Assembly (NCBI RefSeq): GCF_034720595.1 | Contig: NZ_JAYESJ010000001.1 | Span: 894,001-958,000, forward strand | Origin: Rhizobium sp. CC-YZS058 | GTDB taxonomy: Bacteria; Pseudomonadota; Alphaproteobacteria; Rhizobiales; Rhizobiaceae | Length of the DNA stretch: 64,000 nt | Reading direction: 5' to 3' | Part shown: positions 1 through 9,003 of the stretch, piece after piece | Position numbering within the stretch: the stretch's first letter is position 1 | Layout of the letters: each line of letters opens with the position of its first letter | Program-made: the position numbers and the translations under genes | Notes under the pieces: generated by a model | Told to the model about the DNA's origin: nothing | Databases searched by the model: none | The model's input: the letters and a program-made list of their open reading frames with translations, nothing else

Positions 1-1097
1 GCCAGGGCCGCGGTGGTGGCGCCGAGCGCCTGGATCTTCGGATCGATCAGCCGGTCGACGCTGAACTGCTCGACCACCTGCTGGAACTTTACCTGCACGT
101 CCTGGCGCAGCTGGTCCCAGTCGATCAGTTCCTTGAGCGGCCCCGGAAGATCCTTGTAGGCGCTGATGACGGCGACCAGCTGGCCGATGTCGAGCTCGCC
201 CCGCAGCGCCAGATAGCCGCCGATGCAATAGAAGAGGAACGGCGTCAGCTGCGCGAGGAAGTTGTTGATGAACTTCACCATAAACTTCCACTGGTAGAGA
301 TCGTAGCGGATCTTGTAGATCCGCCCCAGCCGCGAGGCGATGTCGGCGCGCTCGTAGTTGGATGTGTCATAGGCATGGATGGTGCCGATGCCGTCGACGA
401 TCTCGCTGACCCGCCCGGCCAGCTCGCGCGCGGTGATCTGCCGTTCGCGGCCGAGCACCAGCAGACGGCGGCGCATGCGCGGAATGATCGTTGCCTGGAT
501 GCCGACCATGAAGGCAGCGATGAAGCCGAGCCACAGGTTCTGCATGAAGATGAAGGCAAGCGCGGTCAGCGCCTGGCCGCCGAGGAGGGCGGGGGAAACG
601 AAGGCATCGCCGGTGAAACCACCGAGCGGCTCGACCTCGTCCTTGACCATGGAGGAGACTTCGGCCCCCTTCATGCGCTTGAACTGGGTCGGGGGGAACC
701 GCAGGATCCGGTCGACGAGATCGAAGCGGATCCGCCGCAGCAACCGCTCGCCGAGCCGGCCCTTGTAGGTATTGATGTAGAGCTTGAAGAGGCCGTTGAT
801 GATGACGAGCAGCAGGAAGACGGCGCTCAATGCGTAGAGCGTCTGCATGCGCGTCAGCGCAAAGCCCTGGAATATCTCGAAACTGCCGACGCCCGGCAGC
901 CAGAGGCTGAGGTCGAGAAACCGCTCCGTCGCGCCCGGCTGCTCGAAGCCCTTGCCCTGGATCGGCCCGTTGACGATCTGCTTCGGCAGGTCGAAGGACA
1001 TGAAATAGGGGATCATCGAGATGGCGACGACCAGCAGAATCCAGAGCTGCTGCTTGCGCGTGTGGGTCCAGATGTACCGGGAGAGTCGATTTTCCAT
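1..1097 (-). CDS. ABC exporter transmembrane subunit (partial, cut by window edge)
   Basis: The frame is open from an ATG at 1097 to the window edge, giving about 365 residues of an incomplete protein. The N-terminus (MENRLSRYIWTHTRKQQ) is followed by hydrophobic segments near residues 20-40, 85-105, 165-185 and 285-305. The arrangement is that of an ABC type-1 exporter membrane domain. The nucleotide-binding domain would lie beyond the window and is inferred. It is the last gene of the minus-strand run that holds three glycosyltransferases, separated from the nearest one by about 140 bp. That context suggests export of a glycosylated product. Substrate unknown. Confidence 0.75.
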   Translation of the reverse strand, partial: MENRLSRYIWTHTRKQQLWILLVVAISMIPYFMSFDLPKQIVNGPIQGKGFEQPGATERFLDLSLWLPGVGSFEIFQGFALTRMQTLYALSAVFLLLVIINGLFKLYINTYKGRLGERLLRRIRFDLVDRILRFPPTQFKRMKGAEVSSMVKDEVEPLGGFTGDAFVSPALLGGQALTALAFIFMQNLWLGFIAAFMVGIQATIIPRMRRRLLVLGRERQITARELAGRVSEIVDGIGTIHAYDTSNYERADIASRLGRIYKIRYDLYQWKFMVKFINNFLAQLTPFLFYCIGGYLALRGELDIGQLVAVISAYKDLPGPLKELIDWDQLRQDVQVKFQQVVEQFSVDRLIDPKIQALGATTAAL

Positions 1098-1236
1098 GAG
1101 GTGACGGCCAGCAAGCGATATGGCGGGGCGGCGGCCACAGGCGAAACTCTGTCTCCTCCGTCCGGACAACTTAATGCAGCACTGACGCGATTGCCACCCA
1201 GCGTTTACATTCGCTAACGAAGCTACGGGCGGTGTG

Positions 1237-2382
1237 TCAGATCAGCGACGCCAGGATCGTTGCCGTGTTGTCGGCACCTTCCAGATCGAGCGCGAGCAGG
1301 TTTCTGTCCGGCGGCGGCGCGGCCAGCGCCTGGCGCATCGCTTCGGCCAGCCGCGCGGGGGTCAGGTCGGCCTCCGGGATCGCCGTCAGCAGGCCGAGCC
1401 GGTCCAGCCGGTCTGCGCGCGCGGCCTGTTCGGTTTCCCCGCCCGTGGTGAACGGCACGACGATCGAGCGGCAGCCGGCGCGCAGAATGTCGCACAGCGT
1501 GTTGTAGCCGGCCTGCGAGACCGAAAGCGCGGCAGCCTGCAGGAGGCTCGAGAAATCGGGGCGGAAACGGGTGACCGAGAGATGGGCCGGCGCCTTCTGC
1601 TGCAGCGCCTGGAAATCCGCCTCCGCGAGGTTCGGCCCGGTGATCAGCAGCCACCGGCCTTTGGCCTCCACCTGCGCCGCCGCTTCAACCGCGCAGGCCA
1701 GCATCTGCCGCCCGACGGCGCCGCCGCCGGCGGAGATCACCACGTCGAAGGTCTCGCTTGGTGCCGGCGGAGCGGGTGGGGCGACAAGGCCGGTATAGAT
1801 CACCTTGTCCGCGATCCGCTCGGCAAAGGGAAAGGTCTCTTCCAGCCGCACGAAGCTCGGATCGCCATGCACCAGCACCCGGTCGAAATAGGCCTCGACA
1901 TAGTCGAGTGTTTCCACGTCGCGCTCCGGCTTTGGGCGCTTCTGCAGGATGTCGCGGATCGAGGCGAAGATCATCGGCCGCTCCGGCAGGGCGCGTGCCG
2001 CATCGAGGAACGGCAGCAGCTCGAAGCGCATCTGCCGCCGGCCGAAGGGAAAGGCCTCGGTCAGGATCGCCTGCGGGCGGATGTCATGGAGAATGGAAAG
2101 CAGGCGGTCGCGGCGCATCGCCTTGAAGGCATCATCCACCGGCTCGCCATTGATGTCGGCAAGCTTGGAGAACCCCTCATCGGCCGAGACCACCGGCGGC
2201 AGCGCCACATGCCTGACGCCTTCACCGGGAAAGCCTTCGACCGGCTTGCCGCCGGTGACGACGGTGACATCGAAGCCACGGCGGGACAGGGCATGGGCGA
2301 TGCGGCTCGCCCGCGTCAGATGGCCGATGCCGAGCAGATGCTGGACATAGAAGAGGACGCGCTTGTCTGCGGTCTGGCTCAT
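1237..2382 (-). CDS. Predicted glycosyltransferase, GT-B fold, MurG/COG4671-like
   Basis: A 381-residue protein. Near the N-terminus is a GIGHLTRA motif (residues 18-25), the glycine-rich acceptor loop of GT-B enzymes. Near residue 285 is a SQAGYNTLCDIL segment, typical of the nucleotide-sugar-binding half of MurG-like transferases. The ATG at 2382 overlaps the stop of the upstream gene in an ATGA arrangement; an earlier in-frame ATG at 2397 is less likely. It resembles the third glycosyltransferase of this operon (3629-4837) in both motifs, so the two are probably paralogous. No signal peptide is seen. Donor and acceptor are unknown. Confidence 0.8.
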   Translation of the reverse strand: MSQTADKRVLFYVQHLLGIGHLTRASRIAHALSRRGFDVTVVTGGKPVEGFPGEGVRHVALPPVVSADEGFSKLADINGEPVDDAFKAMRRDRLLSILHDIRPQAILTEAFPFGRRQMRFELLPFLDAARALPERPMIFASIRDILQKRPKPERDVETLDYVEAYFDRVLVHGDPSFVRLEETFPFAERIADKVIYTGLVAPPAPPAPSETFDVVISAGGGAVGRQMLACAVEAAAQVEAKGRWLLITGPNLAEADFQALQQKAPAHLSVTRFRPDFSSLLQAAALSVSQAGYNTLCDILRAGCRSIVVPFTTGGETEQAARADRLDRLGLLTAIPEADLTPARLAEAMRQALAAPPPDRNLLALDLEGADNTATILASLI

Positions 2383-3632
2383 GCAAGGCTCCGCCATTCG
2401 GTGTCGAAGAGGATGCTCAATTGGTCGATCGAGCGGTGGTGGTCGAAGTCGCGCCGCACCCGTAGCTCCGCGGCATCGCCGAGCCGTTTGCGCAGCGCCG
2501 GATCGCGGATCGCGCGTTCCAGTGCCGCGGCTAGCGCGGCCGGGTCTTCGGCAGGCACGAGCAGGCCGTTCTCACCGTCGCTCACCAGCTCCGGCACGCC
2601 GGAAATAGTGGTGGAGATGGGCATCAGCCGCTGGCTCGCCGCCTCGACGATGACATTGGGCAGCCCGTCGCGATCTCCATCCGCGCCGATGCGGCAGGCG
2701 AGCGCGAAGAGATCGGCGCGGCGATAATGCTCCAGAACCGCTTCCTGGGCGAGAGAGCCGTTCCAGCTGATCCTCTCGGCAAGTCCCAGCCGCTCGGCTT
2801 GCGCCTTCAAAGCCTTGGCGAGCGTGCCGCCACCGATATGGACCAGGCGCCAATGAAGCGTGGTGGGAAGGCGAGCCAGCGCCTCCAGCAGAACATCGTA
2901 GCCCTTTTTCTCGACGGCGCGGCCGACGCTGAGAATGACGACGGGATCGGCAGGATCCAGCCCGTCGCGTGCCGGCCGTTCGCCGCTGAAGGGTGCGAAG
3001 CGGGAGAGGTCGAGCCCGTGATAGCTCAGGTGGACGCGGCCGGGCTCGGCCGAGAGGCTGCGCAGGTGCTGGAAGCCGGTCTCGGTGCAGGTCACCGTCC
3101 AACGGCTCTCGGCCAGCTTGTCGGCCAGTTCCCAGTCCTTGGACGTCCAGATGTCCTTGGCATGCGCCGAGCAGGTGAAAGGAATGCCGGTCAGCAGGCT
3201 GGCATAGCGGGCGACGGAGGCGGGCGTGTGAATGAAATGGGCATGCAGCCAGGCGCCGCCGGCCGGCCATTCCGCCGCCAGAACCGCCGCCTGGCCGAAA
3301 CGGCGCAGGCGATTGCGCGAAATATCGCGCTTGAAATCGCGGGTGAAGGCACGCCAGGCGGGTTTGAAGCCGGGTCGCCGCCAGGCTCGAGCGAGCGCGC
3401 GCAGAACCCGCAACGGTGCATGGTGCAGATATTCCGGCAGATAATGCACCGGCGCGCGGATCTCGTCATGGATCGGATGGCGCTTCGTGTCGGTCGGAAA
3501 GCGCATGGAGATCAGCGACAGATCGAAGCCTGCCCGCTCGAGCCCCAGCAATTCCTGGGCGATGAAGGTTTCCGACAGGCGCGGATAGCCCTTCAGCACC
3601 ACGACGATCTTGCGGCGATCCATGCCGGTCAC
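2379..3632 (-). CDS. Glycosyltransferase family 4 protein
   Basis: A 417-residue GT4-type transferase that would move a sugar from a nucleotide-sugar donor in the cytoplasm. The N-terminal half has the GYPRLSETFI segment (about residues 15-24) common in WcaL/AmsK-like polysaccharide transferases. The C-terminal half has SVGRAVEKKG (about 235-245) and the EX7E-type region DGLPNVIVEAA (about 325-335). The ATG at 3632 overlaps the preceding stop by 4 bp (ATGA), and its own stop overlaps the next start in the same way, so translation of the three transferases is coupled. Glycan product unknown. Confidence 0.85.
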   Translation of the reverse strand: MTGMDRRKIVVVLKGYPRLSETFIAQELLGLERAGFDLSLISMRFPTDTKRHPIHDEIRAPVHYLPEYLHHAPLRVLRALARAWRRPGFKPAWRAFTRDFKRDISRNRLRRFGQAAVLAAEWPAGGAWLHAHFIHTPASVARYASLLTGIPFTCSAHAKDIWTSKDWELADKLAESRWTVTCTETGFQHLRSLSAEPGRVHLSYHGLDLSRFAPFSGERPARDGLDPADPVVILSVGRAVEKKGYDVLLEALARLPTTLHWRLVHIGGGTLAKALKAQAERLGLAERISWNGSLAQEAVLEHYRRADLFALACRIGADGDRDGLPNVIVEAASQRLMPISTTISGVPELVSDGENGLLVPAEDPAALAAALERAIRDPALRKRLGDAAELRVRRDFDHHRSIDQLSILFDTEWRSLA

Positions 3633-4837
3633 GCCTTCACGATCGAAAGATGCTCGTGGCTGCGCCGATCCAGCATGTCGCCGACGAGGCGGGAAATATT
3701 GGCGAGGCCCTCAAGCCGCATATTGCCGCCGCATTGCGAGGGTCTGCGGCGGGAAGGCAGCGCATGCAGCGCGGCGGCGAGCCGCTTCGGGTCGCCGGCC
3801 TCATCCGGCAGCAGCATGTCGACAAGCCCCAGCTCGGAGGCGCGGCGGGCGCGGATCAGCTGCTCCTCGCGCGGCACGACGCGCGGCACGATCAGCGCCG
3901 GCTTGTCGAAGGAGAGGATCTCGCAATAGGTGTTGTAGCCACCCATGGCGACGACGCCGCTGGCGCCGGCAATCAGCTCTTCCATGCGGTTGTCGAAGTC
4001 GATCACTTCGAGATGCCCGGTGCTGTTGCATTTTTCCAGGAGCTCGTGACGCTGGCGGGCCGGCATGTAGGGGCCGAGCACGACGAGGCCTGGATGGTTG
4101 AGCGTCGGATCGGCGCGGTAGGCGTCGACGACGTTGTCCACCAGATCGGCACCATCGCCGCCGCCGCCGGTGGTGATCAGCAGGTAGTCGCCCTTCGGCT
4201 TGTGTTCGGAACTGACATCGAGCGAGACGCTGCGCTGCAGGAAGCCCAGGAACTCCATGCGCGCCCGCACCTGCGCCGGCACGTCGATGCCGGTCAGGGG
4301 ATCGTAGAAGTCCGGCGGGCCATAGACCCAGATGGAATCGTAGAACTGGCCGATCTTGCGCATCACGTCGTTGCGCTGCCACTCGGCTTCGAGCAGATGC
4401 GGCGCGTCCATGACCTCGCGCAGGCCAAGAACGGTCGTCGTGCCCTGGCTGCGCAGATAAGCGAGCGTTTCCTCCACCTCGCCGCGCAGGCCCATCGGCT
4501 CCTTGTCGACGATGAAGAGGTCCGGCTGGAAGGTTTCGGCCGTGTGGCGGATGATCGAGCGGCGCATCTTCAGCGTTTCCTGAAGATCGATATGCGCGTC
4601 CATCGACGTATACTCGCCGTTGCGCAGCTTGATGACGCTGGGGATCTTCACGAAGTCCACCCGCGCCCGATAATCGAAGGCGCCGGCGATGGTGGCGCCC
4701 GAGATGATCAGCACATGCAGGCCCCGGTAATCCTCGACCAGCGAATGGGCGATGGTGCGGCAGCGGCGCAAATGTCCGAGGCCAAACGTGTCATGGCTGT
4801 ACATGAGCACGCGGGCATTCTCGATCCGGCGGCTCAT
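3629..4837 (-). CDS. Predicted glycosyltransferase, GT-B fold, COG4671-like
   Basis: A 402-residue protein with GLGHLRRC near residues 19-26, a TTGGGGDG loop near the domain hinge and MGGYNTYCEIL near residue 300. This is the same architecture as the transferase at 1237-2382. The ATG at 4837 is preferred because it sits 7 nt after a strong GAGAGG Shine-Dalgarno; a GTG at 4840 is possible. The gene lies 69 bp downstream of the OppC-like permease, which joins the importer genes to the glycosyltransferase genes on one strand. Function inferred from fold only. Confidence 0.8.
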   Translation of the reverse strand: MSRRIENARVLMYSHDTFGLGHLRRCRTIAHSLVEDYRGLHVLIISGATIAGAFDYRARVDFVKIPSVIKLRNGEYTSMDAHIDLQETLKMRRSIIRHTAETFQPDLFIVDKEPMGLRGEVEETLAYLRSQGTTTVLGLREVMDAPHLLEAEWQRNDVMRKIGQFYDSIWVYGPPDFYDPLTGIDVPAQVRARMEFLGFLQRSVSLDVSSEHKPKGDYLLITTGGGGDGADLVDNVVDAYRADPTLNHPGLVVLGPYMPARQRHELLEKCNSTGHLEVIDFDNRMEELIAGASGVVAMGGYNTYCEILSFDKPALIVPRVVPREEQLIRARRASELGLVDMLLPDEAGDPKRLAAALHALPSRRRPSQCGGNMRLEGLANISRLVGDMLDRRSHEHLSIVKA

Positions 4838-4906
4838 CACATGGCCTCTCCCGACACGTCCGACCCGAAAACAGTTCCAACTTGCGGCCGCCTCAAGGCA
4901 TCCACC

Positions 4907-6082
4907 TCATTTGTAAGGGTCGGCGGCATCTCGCAATCCATCGCCCAGGAAATTGAAGGCAAGGATGACCAAGATCACCGGAATGGTCGGGTAGAGCAGC
5001 CAGGGATAGAATGCAATGGTGCTTACGCTTCGCGCTTCTGTAAGCAGGATACCCCAGCTGGTGATCGGCGGGCGTAAGCCGAGGCCGAGAAACGACAGGG
5101 CGGTTTCGCCGAGGATCATGCCGGGGATCGACATGGTGGCGGTGGCGATCAGATGCGACATGAAGCCGGGCACGAGATGCCGGCCGATGATGCGGCTGGT
5201 GCGTGCACCCATCAGCTGCGCCGCCAGCACATAATCCTCCTCGCGCAGCGCCAGCAGCTTGGAGCGCACCGCACGGGCGAGCCCGGTCCAGTCGAGCAGG
5301 CCGAGGATGAGCGTGATGCCGACATAGATCAGCAGCGGGCTCCAGGTGACCGGCATGATGGCGGCGAGCGCCATCCACAGGGGAATGCTCGGGATCGACT
5401 GCAGGACTTCGATGACGCGCTGCACGACGAGATCGAAGATGCCGCCCTTGTAGCCGGCCAGGCCGCCGATGACGATGCCGAGCAGGAAGCTGACGGAGAC
5501 GCCGAGCAGGCCGATGGTGAGCGAGATGCGCGCGCCGTAGAGGATGCGCGACAGCACGTCACGCCCCAGCCGGTCGCTGCCGAGCAGGAAGAGTTCGCCC
5601 CCCTCGGCCGGGCAGACCAGGTGAAGGCGCGCCTCGACAAGGCCCCAGAAGCGATAGGGATCGCCCGAACAGAAGAAGCGCAGCTTCTCCACCCGGTTCG
5701 GATCGTCCGTATAGACGCGCCGCAGCGTGTCCATGTCGAGCGTCATCGACCGGCCGTAGACGAAGGGACCGACGAAGCTGCCCTTGTCGAACAGATGGAT
5801 GCGTTGCGGCGGAGCGTGGATGTAGTCCACATTGCGCGTATGCAGATTGTAGGGCGCCAGGAATTCGACGACCACGATCATCGCATAGGCGGCGGCCAGG
5901 AAGATCAGCGAGATCAGCGCCAGCCGGTGGCGCTTGAACTTCCACCACATCAGGCGAAGCTGCGAGGCCTCGTAGACGGCGGCCTGCTTCTCGCTCATCG
6001 CCTCCACCGACATGGGGTCGAAGGGCGCGGTGGAGACATAATGCGGCAGCGGTGCGCCGGCCGGGGGGAGGGACAGCGTCAC
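4907..6082 (-). CDS. OppC/DppC-type ABC importer permease
   Basis: A 391-residue inner-membrane permease of the peptide/nickel/opine family. The first membrane segment is near residue 50. A long periplasmic insert follows, to about residue 180, and then the BPD_transp_1 core with the EAA loop around the RLVPGFMSHL region (about 315). The GTG at 6082 overlaps the OppB stop in a GTGA arrangement; internal methionines near residues 24 and 29 are alternatives. It would pair with OppB (6079-7077) and the double ATPase at 9000-10946. The insert between the first two segments makes it longer than a typical OppC of about 300 residues. Confidence 0.87.
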   Translation of the reverse strand: MTLSLPPAGAPLPHYVSTAPFDPMSVEAMSEKQAAVYEASQLRLMWWKFKRHRLALISLIFLAAAYAMIVVVEFLAPYNLHTRNVDYIHAPPQRIHLFDKGSFVGPFVYGRSMTLDMDTLRRVYTDDPNRVEKLRFFCSGDPYRFWGLVEARLHLVCPAEGGELFLLGSDRLGRDVLSRILYGARISLTIGLLGVSVSFLLGIVIGGLAGYKGGIFDLVVQRVIEVLQSIPSIPLWMALAAIMPVTWSPLLIYVGITLILGLLDWTGLARAVRSKLLALREEDYVLAAQLMGARTSRIIGRHLVPGFMSHLIATATMSIPGMILGETALSFLGLGLRPPITSWGILLTEARSVSTIAFYPWLLYPTIPVILVILAFNFLGDGLRDAADPYK

Positions 6083-7077
6083 TTGCGCGCGCCTCCCTGC
6101 AGGCGGATACGCGGATCGAGCAGCGCCAGCGCAATATCGGAAACGAGCACGCCGATGACCGTGAGGAAGGCGAGGAACATCAGGAACGAGCCGGCGAGAT
6201 ACATGTCCTGGCTCTGCAGCGCCTTGATCAGCATGGGGCCCGTGGTCTCCAGCGAGAGGACGATGGCGGTGATTTCCGCGCCGGAGATGATGGCGGGCAG
6301 GATGGAGCCGATGTCGGAGATGAAGAAGTTGAGCGCCATGCGCAGCGGATATTTGACCAGCGCCCGGAAGGGATGGAGCCCCTTGGCCCGTGCCGTCACC
6401 ACATATTGCTTCTGCAGCTCGTCGAGCAGGTTGGCCCTCAGCCGCCGGATCATGCCGGCCGTTCCCGCCGTGCCGATGATGATGACCGGGATCCACAGAT
6501 GCTCGAGGATGGAAGTGAACTTCTCCCAGCTCATCGGCTGGGAGAGATATTTCTGGTCCATCAGGTGGCCGATCGAGGTGCCGAACCAGATGTTGGCGAA
6601 ATACATCAGGATCAGCGCGAAGAGGAAGTTCGGGATTGCGATGCCGAGCAGGCCGAGAAAGGTCAGTCCGTAATCCCCCCAGCTATATTGATGGGTGGCT
6701 GAATAGATGCCGATCGGGAAGGCGATCAGCCAGGTGAAGAGAATGGTGACGAAGGAGACCAGAACCGTCAGCCACAATCGGTCGCCGACCACGTCGGAGA
6801 CCGGCAGCTGATATTCGAAGGAATAGCCGAAGTCGCCATGCAGCATGCCGGCGACCCAGTGGAAATAGCGCAGGAGCGGCGGGCGGTCGAAGCCGTATTC
6901 GGCCTTGAGCGCCTCGATCTCGGCCATGTCGACCCCTTCGCCCTGCGCCCGCAGCTCCGAGACATAGCTCTCGAAATAATCGCCGGGCGGCAGCTCGATG
7001 ATCGTGAAGACCAGGGCCGAGATGATGATGAGCGTCGGGATCATGGCGCCGATGCGCCAGAGAATGTAGCGCAGCAT
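6079..7077 (-). CDS. OppB/DppB-type ABC importer permease
   Basis: A 332-residue permease. The N-terminus (MLRYILWRIGAMIPTLI) is the classic first segment of OppB-like proteins. About six membrane segments follow, with the EAA loop YVVTARAKGLHP near residue 230. The ATG lies 3 bp after the stop of the solute-binding protein. With the 640-residue binding protein and double ATPase it forms a complete importer. Large family-5 binding proteins in rhizobia include the alpha-galactoside protein AgpA, so a carbohydrate ligand is as likely as a peptide. Confidence 0.9.
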   Translation of the reverse strand: MLRYILWRIGAMIPTLIIISALVFTIIELPPGDYFESYVSELRAQGEGVDMAEIEALKAEYGFDRPPLLRYFHWVAGMLHGDFGYSFEYQLPVSDVVGDRLWLTVLVSFVTILFTWLIAFPIGIYSATHQYSWGDYGLTFLGLLGIAIPNFLFALILMYFANIWFGTSIGHLMDQKYLSQPMSWEKFTSILEHLWIPVIIIGTAGTAGMIRRLRANLLDELQKQYVVTARAKGLHPFRALVKYPLRMALNFFISDIGSILPAIISGAEITAIVLSLETTGPMLIKALQSQDMYLAGSFLMFLAFLTVIGVLVSDIALALLDPRIRLQGGARK

Positions 7078-7080
7078 GGG

Positions 7081-9003
7081 TCAGCTCACCTTGTCGCCGT
7101 ACCAGAACGTATCCGGCAGGTAGACCCCGAGATAGCAGGTGGGTTCGAAGCCATAGAGGCCCTCATCGGGCACATTGTTGAGCTTCGAGGAATGCAGGAT
7201 CGGCTGCAGGGTGGAATTGACCATGCCGATCGAGAAGACCTGGTCGGTGTAGAGCGCCAGCATCTCGTGCCAGATGCGGGTGCGCTCGGCGATGGCGCCG
7301 GACGTCTTCCACTCCTTCAGCAGATCCACCAGCCGCTGCGCTTCGGGCAGTTCCGGCGGATGGCCGAGCTGGCCGAGTGAGAGGTAGTGCATGCCCCAGA
7401 CCGGCCATTGCAGCTGGCTGTCGGTGCTCGGCGCCAGCTGGCCCGGGTTCATGTCCGCGGTCGGCACGCCATTGTCGAGGCCGAGCCACATGGACATCAT
7501 GATCTCGCCGCCCATGGTGCGGTTGCGGAACACCTCGCGCTGCGAGGTCTTGATGAACAGCGGAATGCCGATCTTCGCCCAATGGTCGGTGATGAGTTCC
7601 AGCACGTCCGTTTCAAGCGTGCTCTCGCCGGCCGTCTCGACCACGATGCGCGCCACGCGTCCGTCCGGCAGCAGGCGCATGTCGTCGCTGTCGCGTTCCG
7701 TCAGGCCCAGTTCGTCGAGCAGGCGGTTTGCCTGGTCAGGGTCGAAGGCGGACCAGGCGGCGGCATAGTCCGGCTTGAAGAGCTGGCTTTCGGGCAGCAC
7801 CGTGTCGGCGCTCTCGCGGCCAAGGCCGTAGAAGGCCACCATGTTGATCTCGCGCCGGTTGATCGCCAGCGACAGCGCACGGCGGAAACGGACGTCGCGC
7901 AGCAGCTTGACCCAGACGGGATCGGCATAATTCAGGTTGGGCAGCAGCGAGACGCGGGATCCCTGCGTCCGCTTCCACAGCGAAACCTTGACCGGGTAGC
8001 GCTTCTCGGAATCCTTCAGGAAGGCATAGTCGATGAAATCGACGCCATGCGACTGCAGGTCGGCTTCGCCGGCGCCGGTCTTGGCGGCGATGATCGAGGA
8101 GGAGGAGACGTTGAGCACGTAACGGTCGACGTAGGGCAGCTGCATGCCGCGCTCGTCGACGCGATGGAAATAGGGGTTGCGATCGAAGACGAACTGGTCG
8201 GCCGGCAGCGGCGTCGTGTTGCGCCAGGGATCGAGCGTCGGCAGGTCCGGATTCTCCGGTCGGTACTGGCGCGACATCTTGATGTGCAGATCCGCCCATT
8301 TCTTGGCGCGGTTCTTCTTCATCAGCGCCTTCAGCGCATCCCCCTCCTGATACTTCTTGTGGAACTGCTTCATATAGGCAGCCGGAAGCAGAAGGATCAG
8401 CGGAGAGGCGGCGGCGAGATTGGGCAGGAAGTCCGGGTTCGGCGCATCCCAGGAATAGCGCACCGTCCGTTCATCGATCACCTCGAAGCGCGGCGGCTTG
8501 CCGTCGGCCAGCAGTTCGCGCTGCACGCCGCCCTTGCGCAGGTCGTCGTTGAGAACGACATCTTCCCAGGTATAGCGGAAGTCTTCCGAGGTCAGCGGAC
8601 TGCCGTCGGACCAGCGATGCCCCTCGCGGATGACGAAGGTGAAGATGCGGTCGCCTTCGACATCGCAGCGCTCGAGAATGTCGGGTGTGAAGGTCAGCTC
8701 CGGCGTGTACCCGACCAGGCGGGCATAGCCGTTGATGAACATCAGCCGGATGTCCTTCTGGCTGCCGATGATCATCCGCACCGTTCCGCCATAGGTGCCG
8801 GGCGTGCGGCCCATGGCGGACAGGTTGATGACGCGCGGCGTCTTCGGCAGGCGCTCGGCCATGGGCGGCAGCGTGCCGGCCTTGATCTGTTCGAGCAGCA
8901 TTCCCGACTCCTCCGCCCCCGCTGCGCGGCCGGGCCGGGGCAGGAGAGCAGGGGACAGGGCGGCGGCGCCGAGAAGCGCCAGCGTGGTGCGGCGCGTGAT
9001 CAT
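7081..9003 (-). CDS. Tat-exported family-5 solute-binding protein of ABC importer
   Basis: A 640-residue periplasmic binding protein (SBP_bac_5). The N-terminus has a twin-arginine signal ([12 protein letters not shown]) and a hydrophobic stretch ending near residue 28 in GRAAGA. The mature part has typical family segments such as REGHRWSDGSPLTSEDF (about residue 125), DRNPYFHRVD and SLAINRREIN. At 640 residues it is about 100 longer than OppA or DppA and closer to rhizobial oligosaccharide binders such as AgpA. Its ATG overlaps the ATPase stop by 4 bp. It is the capture component of the importer whose genes run into the glycosyltransferases. Ligand unknown. Confidence 0.87.
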   Translation of the reverse strand: MITRRTTLALLGAAALSPALLPRPGRAAGAEESGMLLEQIKAGTLPPMAERLPKTPRVINLSAMGRTPGTYGGTVRMIIGSQKDIRLMFINGYARLVGYTPELTFTPDILERCDVEGDRIFTFVIREGHRWSDGSPLTSEDFRYTWEDVVLNDDLRKGGVQRELLADGKPPRFEVIDERTVRYSWDAPNPDFLPNLAAASPLILLLPAAYMKQFHKKYQEGDALKALMKKNRAKKWADLHIKMSRQYRPENPDLPTLDPWRNTTPLPADQFVFDRNPYFHRVDERGMQLPYVDRYVLNVSSSSIIAAKTGAGEADLQSHGVDFIDYAFLKDSEKRYPVKVSLWKRTQGSRVSLLPNLNYADPVWVKLLRDVRFRRALSLAINRREINMVAFYGLGRESADTVLPESQLFKPDYAAAWSAFDPDQANRLLDELGLTERDSDDMRLLPDGRVARIVVETAGESTLETDVLELITDHWAKIGIPLFIKTSQREVFRNRTMGGEIMMSMWLGLDNGVPTADMNPGQLAPSTDSQLQWPVWGMHYLSLGQLGHPPELPEAQRLVDLLKEWKTSGAIAERTRIWHEMLALYTDQVFSIGMVNSTLQPILHSSKLNNVPDEGLYGFEPTCYLGVYLPDTFWYGDKVS

